NCBI GenBank assembly: GCA_037179385.1 | Contig: CM074187.1 | Location: 15,501,450-15,565,449 of the forward strand | DNA: 64,000 nt | Direction of reading: 5' to 3' | Source of the DNA: Holothuria scabra | Lineage: Eukaryota > Echinodermata > Holothuroidea > Aspidochirotida > Holothuriidae | Part shown: in pieces, positions 1 to 13,600 of the stretch | Numbering within the stretch: position 1 is the first letter of the stretch | Layout: the number at the start of each line of letters is the position of its first letter | The notes under the pieces: generated by a model | What the model was told of the DNA's origin: nothing | Databases searched by the model: none | Seen by the model: the letters and a program-made list of their open reading frames with translations, nothing else | Translations under genes and position numbers: made by a program

Positions 1-1269
1 CCCTTTGCTCAAATAAAGAATAAATCTGCCATTCATAAACTGTATGTTTAAATTTCTTTCAAGAGATTCTCCCTTGTTGTTACGAACTTTGCTTCACCCC
101 TTTCATGATGGAATGATCTAATATTGGCATGGGGTAGACCTGGTGTTTGCACGTAGATGGTATCAAAAAAGGGTTTCATAAAAAAGGGTCCCGATCGCAA
201 CACCCTCAGGTAGTACGTACGTGAAAAGACATTTTTTCTCATTAAAGTCCTCCCGACTCTCTGCTGAGGAGCCGTTTATGGAAGACAAACAATACTCCCG
301 AACATGAATAAAATAGACCTTTAGAGACGATTTGTTTATGCTCCATAGGGCACTGTATGTACATATATGCATGAGAAATTTACAACTGTATCGGCGAGGT
401 AGCGATCGCGTTCATAAGTTTAAATAAAACGGACAGATATATAGAAATGTGACAGAAAAAACCCTTATTAAGAAAATAAATACTCCTATCACACCTTTGT
501 CTTTTTCATATTTCAATTTTTGAACATTTTCTGACTCAAAAAGCAATCCTGCTTACTCTACCTTGAGGTTGTTTGTGGTGCTGCTTCCAAAACATCAGTT
601 AAAAATATCAACCAATCACGACTTTTATTTACAGTATTCTCTTGCACGTCCGAAAAATGACGTCACACTTGTGAAATTTGCATGCTCTAGTGTACACATG
701 CAGTAGCATTTTTTTCACTGACAAGCTACAGTATGTATGTTCATTTGCCAATACCCACGCCATCGTAACCTTATTAGGAAGTCGCGTACCTAGGACTACT
801 ACGTAGGTCCATTCATGTAAAACCCTGCCATTGAGATTGGGACACCCTTCAAATTCCTGTGGGAAAGAAATTTCTCCATCAATGTGGGTAAACGGTGCTC
901 TTTGGGGGGGGGGGGGGTTGCAGAGCCATGGGCACTTTTAATCGGTAGTAGTTAGCCTAGTGCTTTAAGTTTTTTGGCAGACAATTATTTCCGAAGTAAA
1001 CTTATGATAAATCAATACTCTCCTGAAATATGATGAAGCACAACAAGAAACAAGCCTAAACAAATACTAACACTAGTTCATGGGAAACTGATTTTTAAGA
1101 TCTTACCTGTTCCAAAGTTCAAAGCTACAAGGACTCTACTGTAAAAGTCATTTTTTTCCTTACAAGAAGTAAAAAAAAAAACCTTTACTGATACATTTAG
1201 CATTACATATGACCTGTAATTACCAAGGTCAGCGCCTCAAGAAATTACAAAAAAACTTCAAAGCCTCAC
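1..1269. other. PHF14 intron; no further exon recognised
   Basis: AT-rich. A palindromic CRE (TGACGTCA) is at 658-665 and a G14 run at 904-917. The short frames show no homology or splice borders that would continue PHF14. Confidence 0.6.
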
Positions 1270-1675
1270 CTAGGAAGTAGTTGACGAATTCTGGAGTAAA
1301 TGCTGGCTGTACATGCCACTTCCTCTTGGCCTCACTGACATTACCAGGGCTTGCTCCACTCACATTTGAGACAATACCCATCAGTTCTGCTTTTCTCATC
1401 AATTTTCTACAAGCTGAAGCACTTGTGGTAAGGGCCCTTGGGACCTTTTCAGTTGGTACCCAAGGACCTGGCCTCTTGCTCTTTGCATCAGCATATCTGC
1501 TTCGAGATTTTTCAAGCTTTGTCATAATTCGCTGAGTGGTTGGTGTTTCTATTACCACCTTCTTGGCATTTACTTTCTGGTGACTTTGGACAGCGAGAAA
1601 GTTTTGGCGTTTGTACCTCATAATGGATTTATCAACATGCAACTTGCAGTAAGCATAAAATGGATCAGCAATATG
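1270..1675 (-). CDS. PHF14: PHF14 exon: end of extended PHD and conserved post-PZP block
   Basis: This 406-nt exon has an acceptor ending TTTGCAG before 1675 and a donor CTAG|GTGAGG after 1270. It begins HIADPFYAYCKLHVD, whose Cys and His finish the second PHD finger. A basic stretch (RYKRQNF) follows, then the family block WVPTEKVPRALTTSASA and RKLMRKAELMGI, and the exon ends FVNYFLG. In vertebrate PHF14 the next residues start a coiled coil, which is not in the window. It is the longest and clearest exon and fixes the strand and identity of the gene. The exon ends in phase 1, so the next exon to the left must begin with two bases of a codon. Confidence 0.97.
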
Positions 1676-4600
1676 CTGCAAAGAAGAAAACATTTTAAAG
1701 TAAAAATACAAACGTCACAAAGAACTAAAATACACCAAATGACATGAAAGGATATATGTTGTACTACTGTAGGGAAGACAAACAGAAACATCCTGTGAAT
1801 TGTTTACAAATTTAATTTTCTCCATGTCTACAATATTCATAGCCATCAATTTGGTATTTTTATGTACTCCTGGTGTAACAATTTCTGCTAAACATCTTCA
1901 AATCCATGTTTCAATTTCAACATGAGACACACACACACACTCTACACGTTCCATGAATTCTCTTTCTATTCCTTCATTTAGGCTAACATCTTCGCAGCAA
2001 ACAATTTGTTTTATTGGACCCACTCTTTGGAACTCCCTCGCACTTAACATTCAATGGTGTCACTCTTTAAACCTATTTAAGAAATCCCTAACAGTTTTTC
2101 TGATGAGTAAACGCAGCTGACTCTTCTTCCAAGTTTCCCTTTTTCCCATTTTCCTCTCTCTGATTTTCCTGTTGTTGTTTTTTGTATTCTCTTTCCTTTG
2201 GTTAACTTTGTCACTGTTATTTTTTTTCCCTTTGCGGAAGGCTCTTTTACAAGCTCTAGGGAGCTTTTAAGAGTTTCCTCCTGAATATCTCTTTAGTTCT
2301 GATTCGTTGCATTATTTTTTGAATTGTGTTATACGTAAATCCAGAGAATGAATCAAATAAATGTTGTCGAACCAAGATGTGACACAATTGTGACATTCTT
2401 GAGATTAGACTTCAGCAAGATAAAGGTGGTCATTGACAAGATCTTTGAATAAATACTTAAAATAACATGGAAATAATTTGTACTCCTATTATATACGCTC
2501 ATGAACAGCTGGCCTTGACTTTTAGATTTTCCAGGTGTGCTACAAATTGCAATACTCAAAAAATCAAGGAGTGTGGTGGGTGTGCTGCCTTATAAAAATT
2601 TAAAACATCTTGGAAAGCCAAAAATCACACTGCTCACAGTGACTTGAGTTGAGTGACAATGTGCAATCTCGTTTGCACACCTCAAAATTCAAGGCCTGGA
2701 ACAGTTAACTTGTTGTTGAAACAGTCACTTGTGACATGTTTTATGTTATAACATCCATCATGAAAAATCTCTAACCCTTTTAGATATTTCACCCGAGTCC
2801 CCATCAAAAGTGAGAACTGGTGAGGTTATCAAATTTTACCAGACTTCCTGCTTAACTCCCTCAAGCATGCTCTAAGAAACTACAAGCTTGATATTAGAGA
2901 CAGCTAGCAGAAGATGTATACAAAGGCAGATTAATATTGGTCAGATGGGCCACTGTTTCCAAGGTGTGAAAGGCAAGCAGTAGGGCTCATTTTGTTGACC
3001 TTCGTTCACTGAAGCAAAACAATGTGAACAGAGTTTCAATAGGCAGGGAAATTTGGTATGATCATAAGCTATAAGAAAATGGGGCCCTTCCCTTAGCAAA
3101 GTTTGTTGTAATATAAGGTAGCCAATACAAGTTGGTCTTAGATTTAGGTTAGCTAAGAAAATTGTGACATTCCTGGATCCATACAAACTTCTGCACTATG
3201 CAGATATGTGTAACAACCACAGACTTCCTATGCATGGACAGAGCATACTGCACTAGCTTTCTCTGTGGAGACTATGGCCACCCTTCTGGAGTACATAGGC
3301 ATAGCAAGATGGCTGACTGCTATGGTCTTGACCTTGGCTAAAGGTTAGATATCAATAGATATTGAAACAAACTTTTGGACCATATAGTTCAAATTTATTA
3401 AGCAAATGTGTGGACTAAGACATAATGCTTCATTTAAAATTGTATTTTTCCTCAAATGGAATGGGTAAATTGTCAAATTAAGCAAATGACATCTTCTCAG
3501 TATACCTAATTTTGTAGGAACAGCACCCAACAATTTTTTCCCCATCATCCTCTGTCCATAGGTACAGGAAATGCATGATGGCAAAAAATAGTCATGTAGG
3601 CTACATCAAATGTTTTCCTTAATACAGACAAATTGTTCTACATATCAGTCATCTCAGATTCCACTGTAATGGTCAAGAGGTTAAAGCATCCAACTTGCAG
3701 CCAGGTCTAGAGTTCAACTCATGATCTACTTATACCGAAGACTTAAAAAATGGAAAATAATGCCATTGTGCTTGGTGGCCAGCAATGCAGAAGGGAAAAC
3801 AAGCCAGTGAACAACAACTGGAAAAAGGGCCATGGTTGGTCTGACTCAAACCAATTGGTTAGACACTGAGCCCAAAAACCTCATCTGACTAACTAACCCA
3901 AATTCAACTTCTTACCTACCTATAAAACCCTATCTACACAATTTAACATTTGGTCAAAGACACCATCATACATTTGCGTAGAGATGCTAACAGACAAAAT
4001 GGATGATCCTGTGGGCTGCTTATCCAACAACTTTGAAAAATGTCCAACATGTACGAAGGTGTTCAAACTTTTAGCTGCATGTTTTATCTTCCTAACCAAC
4101 AAGTGTTAAAACACTTGCATGACAGAAACAAACTATACTATTATGTAGATGAACCTCTAAAGTCTTTCACATTTATTAAATTGCTATGACTTGAGCAAAA
4201 TTATAAGAAATCCTGCCAGATATCCAACCCCACCCTTAATAAAGAGGCAGGGAAATTTCAACATACAGAAACAAACCAGACATTTTTCTGACAATCAATC
4301 ATTGTGATAAGAGCAAGAATTCTGCCAGGAGCTTTAGTCATAATGTTACAACTTTCAATTAACCCACTTAAGAAAAAAGTTCAACATTAGACGTCTTCAA
4401 TTGCACCATTGCTTTCAAATATCGGTTAAATCTGTGAACAAACTGGTTCAACTGACAACCATGTGTTTTTTAGATTCTTAGAAAACATCAGGGAAGTCAT
4501 CTAAGATCAGAAGTGGCACATTTCACCTTTTTGGAAGACTGAGAGACCATAGCCTCAGAACATTAGACTGAAATCTTCAACATCAGTAATAAATCACCAT

Positions 4601-7600
4601 CACAAAGGATTGGGAGAAATTGATACAGACAGTGACAAGAAAATAAAGGAAAAAAAAAAGAGGAAAAACTGGAAAGGAAACAAGGGCTGAAAAAACATCC
4701 CTAAAAGAAAAAACATCCAAAAATTAAGACTGACAGGCTTCTCACTTTAATTTGAACAGTGAAATAATTGCTTTACATTTAACATCACTTAAATACTTGA
4801 AGAAGAGGTGTAATGGAAGATTTGAGAATTACAGCTTGAAATGATGCTAACTCTAAGTTAAGCAGATTCCCCAGGTATAGAACAAAAGTTAGCAATTTGC
4901 TTGGGAGCAATAATTACTGACATCATGGGAATTTACAAAGCAGCTTCAAGGTGTCTTCAGGGTTTTGTGATAACATCAGGGGAAACATAATGTAGTTGGT
5001 ACTAAAACTATTACACCATTCTTCATTTGTGCAGCAATTTTGAATATGTTGTACAGCATAATGAGGTGGGATACAACATGATTATATTATTTAAAACTCA
5101 ATCGATCAATGAATGTTAACTGGACAGCACAAAACATAGCATTTTTGTCACTTTAGTATTTTCAACCATATCATTAAAGGACAAGTTAATTTAGTAAAGG
5201 GGAAGCAACAAGACAATGAATAACAATGCATTGTAAACTTACCACCTCTGGTGATACCTCTGACAGAAGGCCCATTCTTTGACCACTGTTTATAATGACA
5301 AAAAGAAAAATAGGAAGCTCAGGGACAACCACATTATATGACCAAAGAAAGATTTTGGAAACATATTTGTTTATTTACTTTTTCCTTCAGAGTATCAGCC
5401 GTGGGCCAAAAGTGGTCAATGGTAGGTGATATATTGCTGATCTGACCATTAGTATTTTAGGGATTCATTGCAAACCTTCTGGACAGATTCCTTGATGAAT
5501 GGGTTGTCAGACTTCTTGAATAAACTTAACTGAGCTTGGCTGGACCAAGCTTTCCTCAATTGAAGGTTGAAAAATGATGAACAGGAGGTTGAATTCAAGT
5601 GATTCTCAGAGAATGGGGGTAGGTAGGGCACAATCTGATTGTATGCAGCAAAATCATTGACCCCCAAGTGCACAGGTTCCTGTTCTAATGCACAAGTCTA
5701 GAGTTGTTTAAACTTGTTCATTCGTACATAACAAGTTTTTGATTAAAAAAGACTAACAATGGGAAAATTCCATTTGCAAATGATCACAGTGGCATAGCAC
5801 AACCTCTTCCCCCAACTGTTTTAGTTTGTTTGTTTGTAAATATTTTGAAACTTTTTTTTTTGCCTTCTTGTTTTAATGTTTTTATGTGTGCATTCAGATA
5901 CCCTTTGTGGATGTTATAAAGTTGTTCCTAATTTCATCTTAAATGGAGTATCCTAACATGAATTTATCACAGAATAATGCATGATCACCTGACCCTGACC
6001 AAAATGGACAAATAGAGTTGAGGGTTATTACAAAGTAGGAATGAACTGTGAATTAATTTGGAATGGAATATTGCAGAAAAATGCCATTAGTTGTTTTCAA
6101 AAGTCTTTGTCCCAGTCTACAATTTTTTTTTTTGAATCCTACTTCTTAAAAGAGGCAGCATCAAAATGTATAAATATTTCTTATTCAACCTTTTATTATT
6201 TCTAGGTGCTGAAAGTGTGCTTCACAATTGTTGCCATTACAAAGTGATACCATGATTAATCATGCCTTACTTCTCAATCTGCCAGCAGAGTTGCTAATAA
6301 AAGGGAGCTTATTCACTAACAAAAATTATTCAAACACCCTTGGGACAGTAAAATCTTCTTCACAAACTATGAAAGGATCACCTGTTCCGTCAACTATCTT
6401 CACAGCTCCAAAAAGTCTGGGCAAAGCCCTAGCATGAATGACCATGAAAATGGGAAAACCAGTTTAAGTGTTTTGAGGTGTTTGCTAGAATACAGAATCT
6501 ATGCTACAAAAGAGTGTTGAAAAATCAGACCACCATTAAAAAATTTGGCTAAAATTACAAGTATTTTTTGATATGAAGGTAAGGAGGATTCAAGTATGTA
6601 ACACATCTTGTATTCATAGTCTTCTGTATTTTTGCTATGCATCACTCATTTAATTGGTCTGTTCTATACTTGGTCCATAGATAGATCCAGGGGGCAAAGC
6701 TATTGCTACAGAGGGGGCAGGGCATACATATAAGGGACCATCAGAACTTGGGGACTAATACTTTTGCATGCAACTCTGCACCTTTTTGAGACAGTTTTGG
6801 CTTATATTCTACTCATTTGCCAAAATTATGAAGTCTTTAAAAACTTGTTGAGGAAATGCCACTCCCTTTGCCTCATAAACCTATGGTTAAAGATGTAATA
6901 TTGCTCCTAAATATCAAGGATTTGTTAGGGGGGATTTGTATGTTGTATTGCACACCTTGGTAATTTTACCAAAATAAAGCATGAATTATCATACACTCCA
7001 TTCTGCACGTTAAGACTATGACTTGAAATGATGCGTCTGAAAAGGAATCCTGAACTGTATTTGATATATTTTTATCTTTTCTTTCCTTTTGTCTGTTTTA
7101 CTGTTTTGTTTGTTTGTTTGATTTTTTTTTTTACTTCTTTTTTGGGGTGGGAAGCATACAATATTGTTTAGGATATGTGCTGTTTAAGTACTTACATCTT
7201 GGCACAAGAAAAGTTAACTCCCTCCTTCCACAATGAACTCTCCAGCACAGCCCTATCAAGACTTTGTCAATTTTGCATTCTACATCTTTTCATAGGGGTA
7301 TTCCAGTTGGATTCTTGACTCAAACTGATGACACTGTGCTAATCTCACATCCAATGGATATAAGTACAATAGCGATTAAACACCCAGTCACACACTATGA
7401 AATTGACAACTTACCTGAAATACGCAAAGCTTAAAAAAAAAAAAAAAAAAAAACCTTGCAAACTTGTTAAAGTTTACAAGAGTTGCTAACACATGATTAA
7501 TTGTTAGAAGAGCTTACATTGAATCTGATGGCAATAGATATGACAAGTCTAAGCAAGTGATCACCTCAGAAAATAAAACTGCAGGATTTCCTTCTTTTGA

Positions 7601-10600
7601 AATATTATAGTGCAGGATATTTCCATGTTCTGATTTTCCATGCTGCAGCTGTGTTTTATTAAAAACAGTGTCACTATTTTATCAAAGGGAAATATTGTGT
7701 TTAAAGTGCTCCAACAAAGAGTACACAGAAAATGGCTCAGACACTATCCAACTATTCAGTCTTTATCATAAGCCAGAGCAATAGCAACATCTCTTCAAAA
7801 TACTATGCACACAAAGAGCCACGGGCGTTGCATCATTTGAAATGTTGAAAGTTTGGGTGAACAAATCATTCTTGAGCAACAAACAACTGAATTTCTATCT
7901 GAGGGGAACTTATTCCTTGAAAAAAAGGATGCCATACTGCCTTATTTTTGATAATTTATCACCCTGTGTCATATTAGTTTTAAAAGGATGATTTTTTCTT
8001 GCAAAAGAAATGCAGTATTTCCCTTTAAGCTGACTTATATAGGAAGCAACAAAAGTGTGGAATTTCCCTGGCAACTATTTTCTTAATTGAATAATGTCAC
8101 CAATAGAAGCCCCAACCCGATATTTTGTTTAAACATGAGTCTAATCTAACTTTAAATTACTAGTTGAACCGTGAAGATCTTTGGACAAAATATGTCCTTT
8201 TCTCCATGACTTCTCTGAAAATGTTGTTCATATAATTCCTCTTCAAAACCTCGCTGCAACAATTGTGACCATCTTACCAAAACCTGAACCCTGTGTCTGA
8301 GACTAAGTTTACCATCGTACATCTATCTAGCAGAAATTCTCCTCCAAAAATGTCCCTTTTGGAAGTTTAAATTCCAAGAAAAAATCTCTTTCACTCCTAA
8401 TGGCCAACAAATCCTAAAGCCATCATCATCCTTTTGCAGTTACTGCACGGTTTCTTTGAGACCATCTACTGAACTATAAATCCAAGTCTTGTAATCTCTC
8501 ATCTTTCAAGTCATTGAGACTGCTTTATCCATCAAGATCTTTGATGACTCTCTGCTTCATATTCTCTATGGATATTATGATCCATCACAAGCGTATCCTT
8601 TACACAAAGCAGAGCATTCTATATTTCCATTACTACTTTCATGGTTAACAGTAAATAAACAAATGGATTAGGAGTTTGAGATACCATATGGGTCGTTGAT
8701 AAGTTCCAGAAACTTGGAGTGTAGAGGGAGCTACAAAAGCCATTACAAGAATCTATGGGTGACACTTAATGGTGTTAATGATATAATTTTTATTTAGTGT
8801 GTACTATGTTGAAGTACACAATATTAGTTTCTAATTGAATTCTTCCTACAGTATGGTGACATGCCAATGAAAAGGCATGACTTTACTTGAAAGATAGAAA
8901 GTAAAATATCCCAGGAGAAAGATCTGTTAAAAAAAATTGTAATTTTTTACTGATCGCAAGTCTTACCTCTCCAAATTTTGATAGTCCCTGAATTAACTAT
9001 TGACAATGCAAAAATAATGTTGTGGAGTGTTGAGCAGTGTCCTTTGTCATCTTGATTAAATGTGTTACACCTTATTTAAAACAAGGCGGAACCACAAGGT
9101 AATACACTGTCTTCCAGTCTGTAACTGTGTTTTCATGTACTTCAAGTTAATTAATTGGGTTAATTGTGCTACACACATTACTATTTAGTTTAGTTATTGA
9201 TACTTCACTTACCAATAACTCTATAATGTTTCTAACTTCTCTACTTTTTCAGCATCTTTAAAGTGCATTGAGCATTTTTTTCTCTCTGAATTCTGCGTAA
9301 TATAAGACTTTCTATTATTATTATTAATATTAGAGAGTATGGGGAATCAGTTCCATAACATACCTGATAACTTGATTGATTACCACAAACATACTGTTTG
9401 AAACCGAAGAGTCTTGGGATTGATGGATCAAAATTTAAACACCTCCCCTGAGTAAATACCCACTGTAATATTTCTCAAGTTCAAGATAATACCGTATTGC
9501 CTCATGCGCAGGGTACACGAAACCAGAGTATAACAAGACCACAGTATAACTAACTCAGAACATACTAACGTGAAAATTGAAATGAAGTCTGAAACACCAA
9601 TACAACTAAACTACTCACACATGTCTGGTCCCTCTATGAAAAAAAATTGAAATGAAGTCTGAAACACGAATACAACTAAACTACTCACACATGTCTGGTC
9701 CCTCTATGAAAATCATACTTTCCCAAGTAGCTTAAATTTATTCATGATTAAACTGCAAAATAAAAACAACTCAATCAAATAGTCAGTATCTGATTGATTT
9801 TGTTAGGAATTGTCGCTGTTTTTTTTTTCAATTTTGAATGCTAATCATAAAGAATGTCCATTTATGTCATTTGGGTGTCACCATACCAACCAACTCATCA
9901 ATGCATCTGTTGTAAGAACTGATCTATTAGGCGTATCACACCCCTACAATATATTTACATGAATGACAGTATTTGGTCGAAACTTACCATGTGACATGGA
10001 AGTAATTTTTACACATGCCAGCATCACACCCGATGCAGACCCCAGTCCGACCAAAGCATTCTTCCTCGCAGTAACAACACTCCTACAATACAAATAGAAA
10101 TGGCATTACTAAAAAGTAGTCCAGAAAACTCCAATTCGGATTAAGGTAGTAGTTAGTTAGATAGAGTTTTACAGCCCAGTTTCCAACCTATTGGTTCAAG
10201 GAGAGCCGGCCACGGCCTTTTTTCCAGTTGTGGCTCCCTGGCTTGTTTTCCCTACTCCATTGCATTAAGGTTGTAGTCTACCCTACTTCATGAATGGCTC
10301 TTAAAACCATGAATCAATATGTTTCTAACTGAAATGTTAACCTAACATGAACTTCTTGAATATGCAATATTTATGCCCTGAAGTATCATCGGACCGATAG
10401 ATAAGGGGTTCCAAGAGGGGTGATCCTCCTTAAAAAATTTTTTACACTGCCCCAGAGGCTTTGATGTTTGTCATCAACTTAAAACACTTATACACATTTG
10501 GCCCCCAGGAAAATTTTTTTGCCCCCTGGAAAGGGTTTTGCCCCCCGTCAGTGCCTTGTCTGGCTGCAGGCCTGAATATCATGCAAAATACCTGGGACAA

Positions 10601-13600
10601 GTTAAAAATAAATTGTGAGATTTAACCATTGTTTACAAAAAAAACTTTGGGAAAGGTTTATGCCTTTTAAGTAATTCCCTGAAAAATAAAATAGATGCCA
10701 ACCTATTATGAAGAGAGTAAACTGACTGGTATAAACATACATAAACAAAACAGAATTAAAACCCATCAAGAGTGTAAATATTTTAAAAGTCCACAGGAAA
10801 AATATCAGATAATTCTTAAAAGTAATGATCTAATTCCATTATGTTTCCTATTAAGATTTTAATATTTAAATTTTAAAGCACCTCCACAGCTATATAAGCT
10901 TCATAAGAGCTAACTACAGAGTATCCACACCTTTATGTGCCATCAAATATTGCCACAACAGGATAAAGAAAACTCAACCACAATTCCTCAACAGCTTTAC
11001 AATTACCGAGACAATTTATTGTTTCACATTATTTATGATACCTGTCCAATGTGACATTTTTCAGTGTTGTAACAATGTTTGGTATCTTGTAAGCACAGAG
11101 CTAGGGCTAAAACCATTGGCAAAGGCCAATGCATACGTGCTTAAAATGCACTTATGAGTGTAATATGGAGACTACACTGCTGTGAAGATTTGCTGGCCTC
11201 AATATCTTAATCGAAGATCATGTCATAATTTCTTGCAAATATTTTTTAATATTTCAAATACCAAGGTACTTGTAGTAATGCAAGAACTACTTTTAGGTAT
11301 AGTTATAAAACCACTGTGTTCTGTTGCATATTAACCACAGACTTCCTATACATGGTCAGAGCATACTGCACATTAAATAATCTTTACTGTACATGTGAAT
11401 GTAGGCTTAGCAAGATGGCTGTCTGCTGTGGTTTTGTGTGTGAGTTTCGACATGCTCAAGTACTTCAAATCAACAGATTTTGCAAGAAAGGTGAAATATT
11501 TTCAGAATAATGCAAGGTAAGGTCAAAACCACTACATGTATAGCAGGAATAGGATATCATTTTTTTCATTCAAATTAAACTCTTGTTTAAAATGTTACAA
11601 AACTGTCGTCAAATCATACAAATAAAGCTTCATGGTGACCATCTTGGTGCACCTTTTTTACCCCAGTCGGTGGCGACAATTTACAGATGGGACGTGCACG
11701 TTACATGCTGTATCCATGTATAAAGGAAGTGGGTGATATTAACTAATCATACCTTTGCTCCCCATTTGGTGGGGTTCATTTCAGAGAGGGTTACCCATCT
11801 GAGTTTCTCTACATCACCAAATGCAACACCAGGGATATAGAGGGCACACACAATATGAACCCATCTAAAAAAAGAAACATGAAAACAATTGATGTTATTA
11901 AGATATTCATAACACTCTCATAACACTATTAATTTCCTCACATTTTTTTTATAAACAGTGCATCAGGGTACACAAATATGCTTTTAAGTAAATGTGAAGG
12001 TTGAAGACAATAATCATTCAACTTGTGAAACCTTGTAGACAATTCATCTAAAGATTTTAAACTTTGATGAGTACGATACTTTTCAAAGCAAGTGCTTAAG
12101 AGAATCTCTTTGGTATCAGGTGTAAACTTAAACTCATGTAAACCTAAATTGTTAAACTGTGTTAAACATGCTTGGATCTCACATTACACAAAGCACGTAA
12201 TAACCCAAAACAAAAAAACAAAATCCATCTCTTGACCAATTAAAGCTGATGATATGATGTCCACCTGTTTGATCAATAACCTTATACCTTTAATTTATTC
12301 ACATTAGATACCTTTAATTTATTCACATTAGATAAGTTCACAATGAAACTGTCACTTTAAAAATAAAATGGGTAGTAACTACTACAGCTGAAAGTGTCAT
12401 TAGTCACTATGCCTTAGGGTTTTCCTGTTTAGCATTGCAGTTTTTAAAGTTTAATTTCTTACTTCTTACACAACAGAAGTGAAATGTGATCCCTTAACGC
12501 CTTCTTTAAATCCCACAATTCCTAGCTATATCTTACCTGCCTGCATCAGTCTCCTTAAAAATACCACCCAGATTTGGACATAATTCACAAGACTGTAGAA
12601 ATAAAAGTAAAAGAGATTTGGTCATCTAAGAGGAAGCACTTAGGATTTTAAACATTTGGTTGGGTAAATCATAGCTCTACACGCTACCTTTGGATTTGTT
12701 GATTTCATCCTAGTCTAGGCAGCTCAAAAAGCCATTTATCTACATTTGGATTTGCGTCACCCTAAAATACAGCCGCACATATTTATTTTCATGGTGGACT
12801 TCACTTTTACAAGGTTAGTTTTAAGTTTCTCCATGTTATTGTTCGGGATTACTGTTAAACAGGGAATACATTTAGTTTTGCCAACAGCAATCCACTTCTA
12901 AAAATTTGTTAAAGTCACTTAAAGGCTTTACATTGAATACAAAGAAGGCATCACTCAAAGATTGACAAGATTTTATGGATAAAAAATCATACTTAACCTA
13001 TTTTATGACAGCCATGGTTTTATTCAGTACTAAAAGATATTAAAGAGGAATAAAAACTATGATCGCAAAAAGTTGAGTTTTACTACAACAATCATTACTT
13101 ATAAAAAATATAGAGAAAATGGCCTTCAGTACACTATTAATAGTGAGTGTTTTCTGATCTTTTTCTTATTCTTATTTAATTCCACTTTCTGGAAGGCTTA
13201 CCACTAAAATACCAAAATTTGGTCTATCCATAGTACTATATTAATAGTTCACAATGTTTTAGCAATAAGGTTTCAGCAAGTTTGATACTTTTCCTATTGA
13301 AATTAGAAGTGTACACTGGTATTTTTCAAAGATAAGACCTATTTACTTCATTTTTGTGTTTTTCCTTTATCTGTCAATGCTGCTGATAAAATATCTTCCT
13401 ACATAAAACCTCTGCATGACATTCCAGCTGCTTTATCTTTAGCTGAAAGGAAAGCATCAAATACTGAACTGTAACAAGCTGTTTAAACAAAAAAAAAATG
13501 AAAGCGTCATCTAGAGGAAAGATTGGCCATTATCACACCAAAAAGTTGCTCAAACAACACAGACTGAATGGACCATACAGAACGACAAACAGAGACAGAT

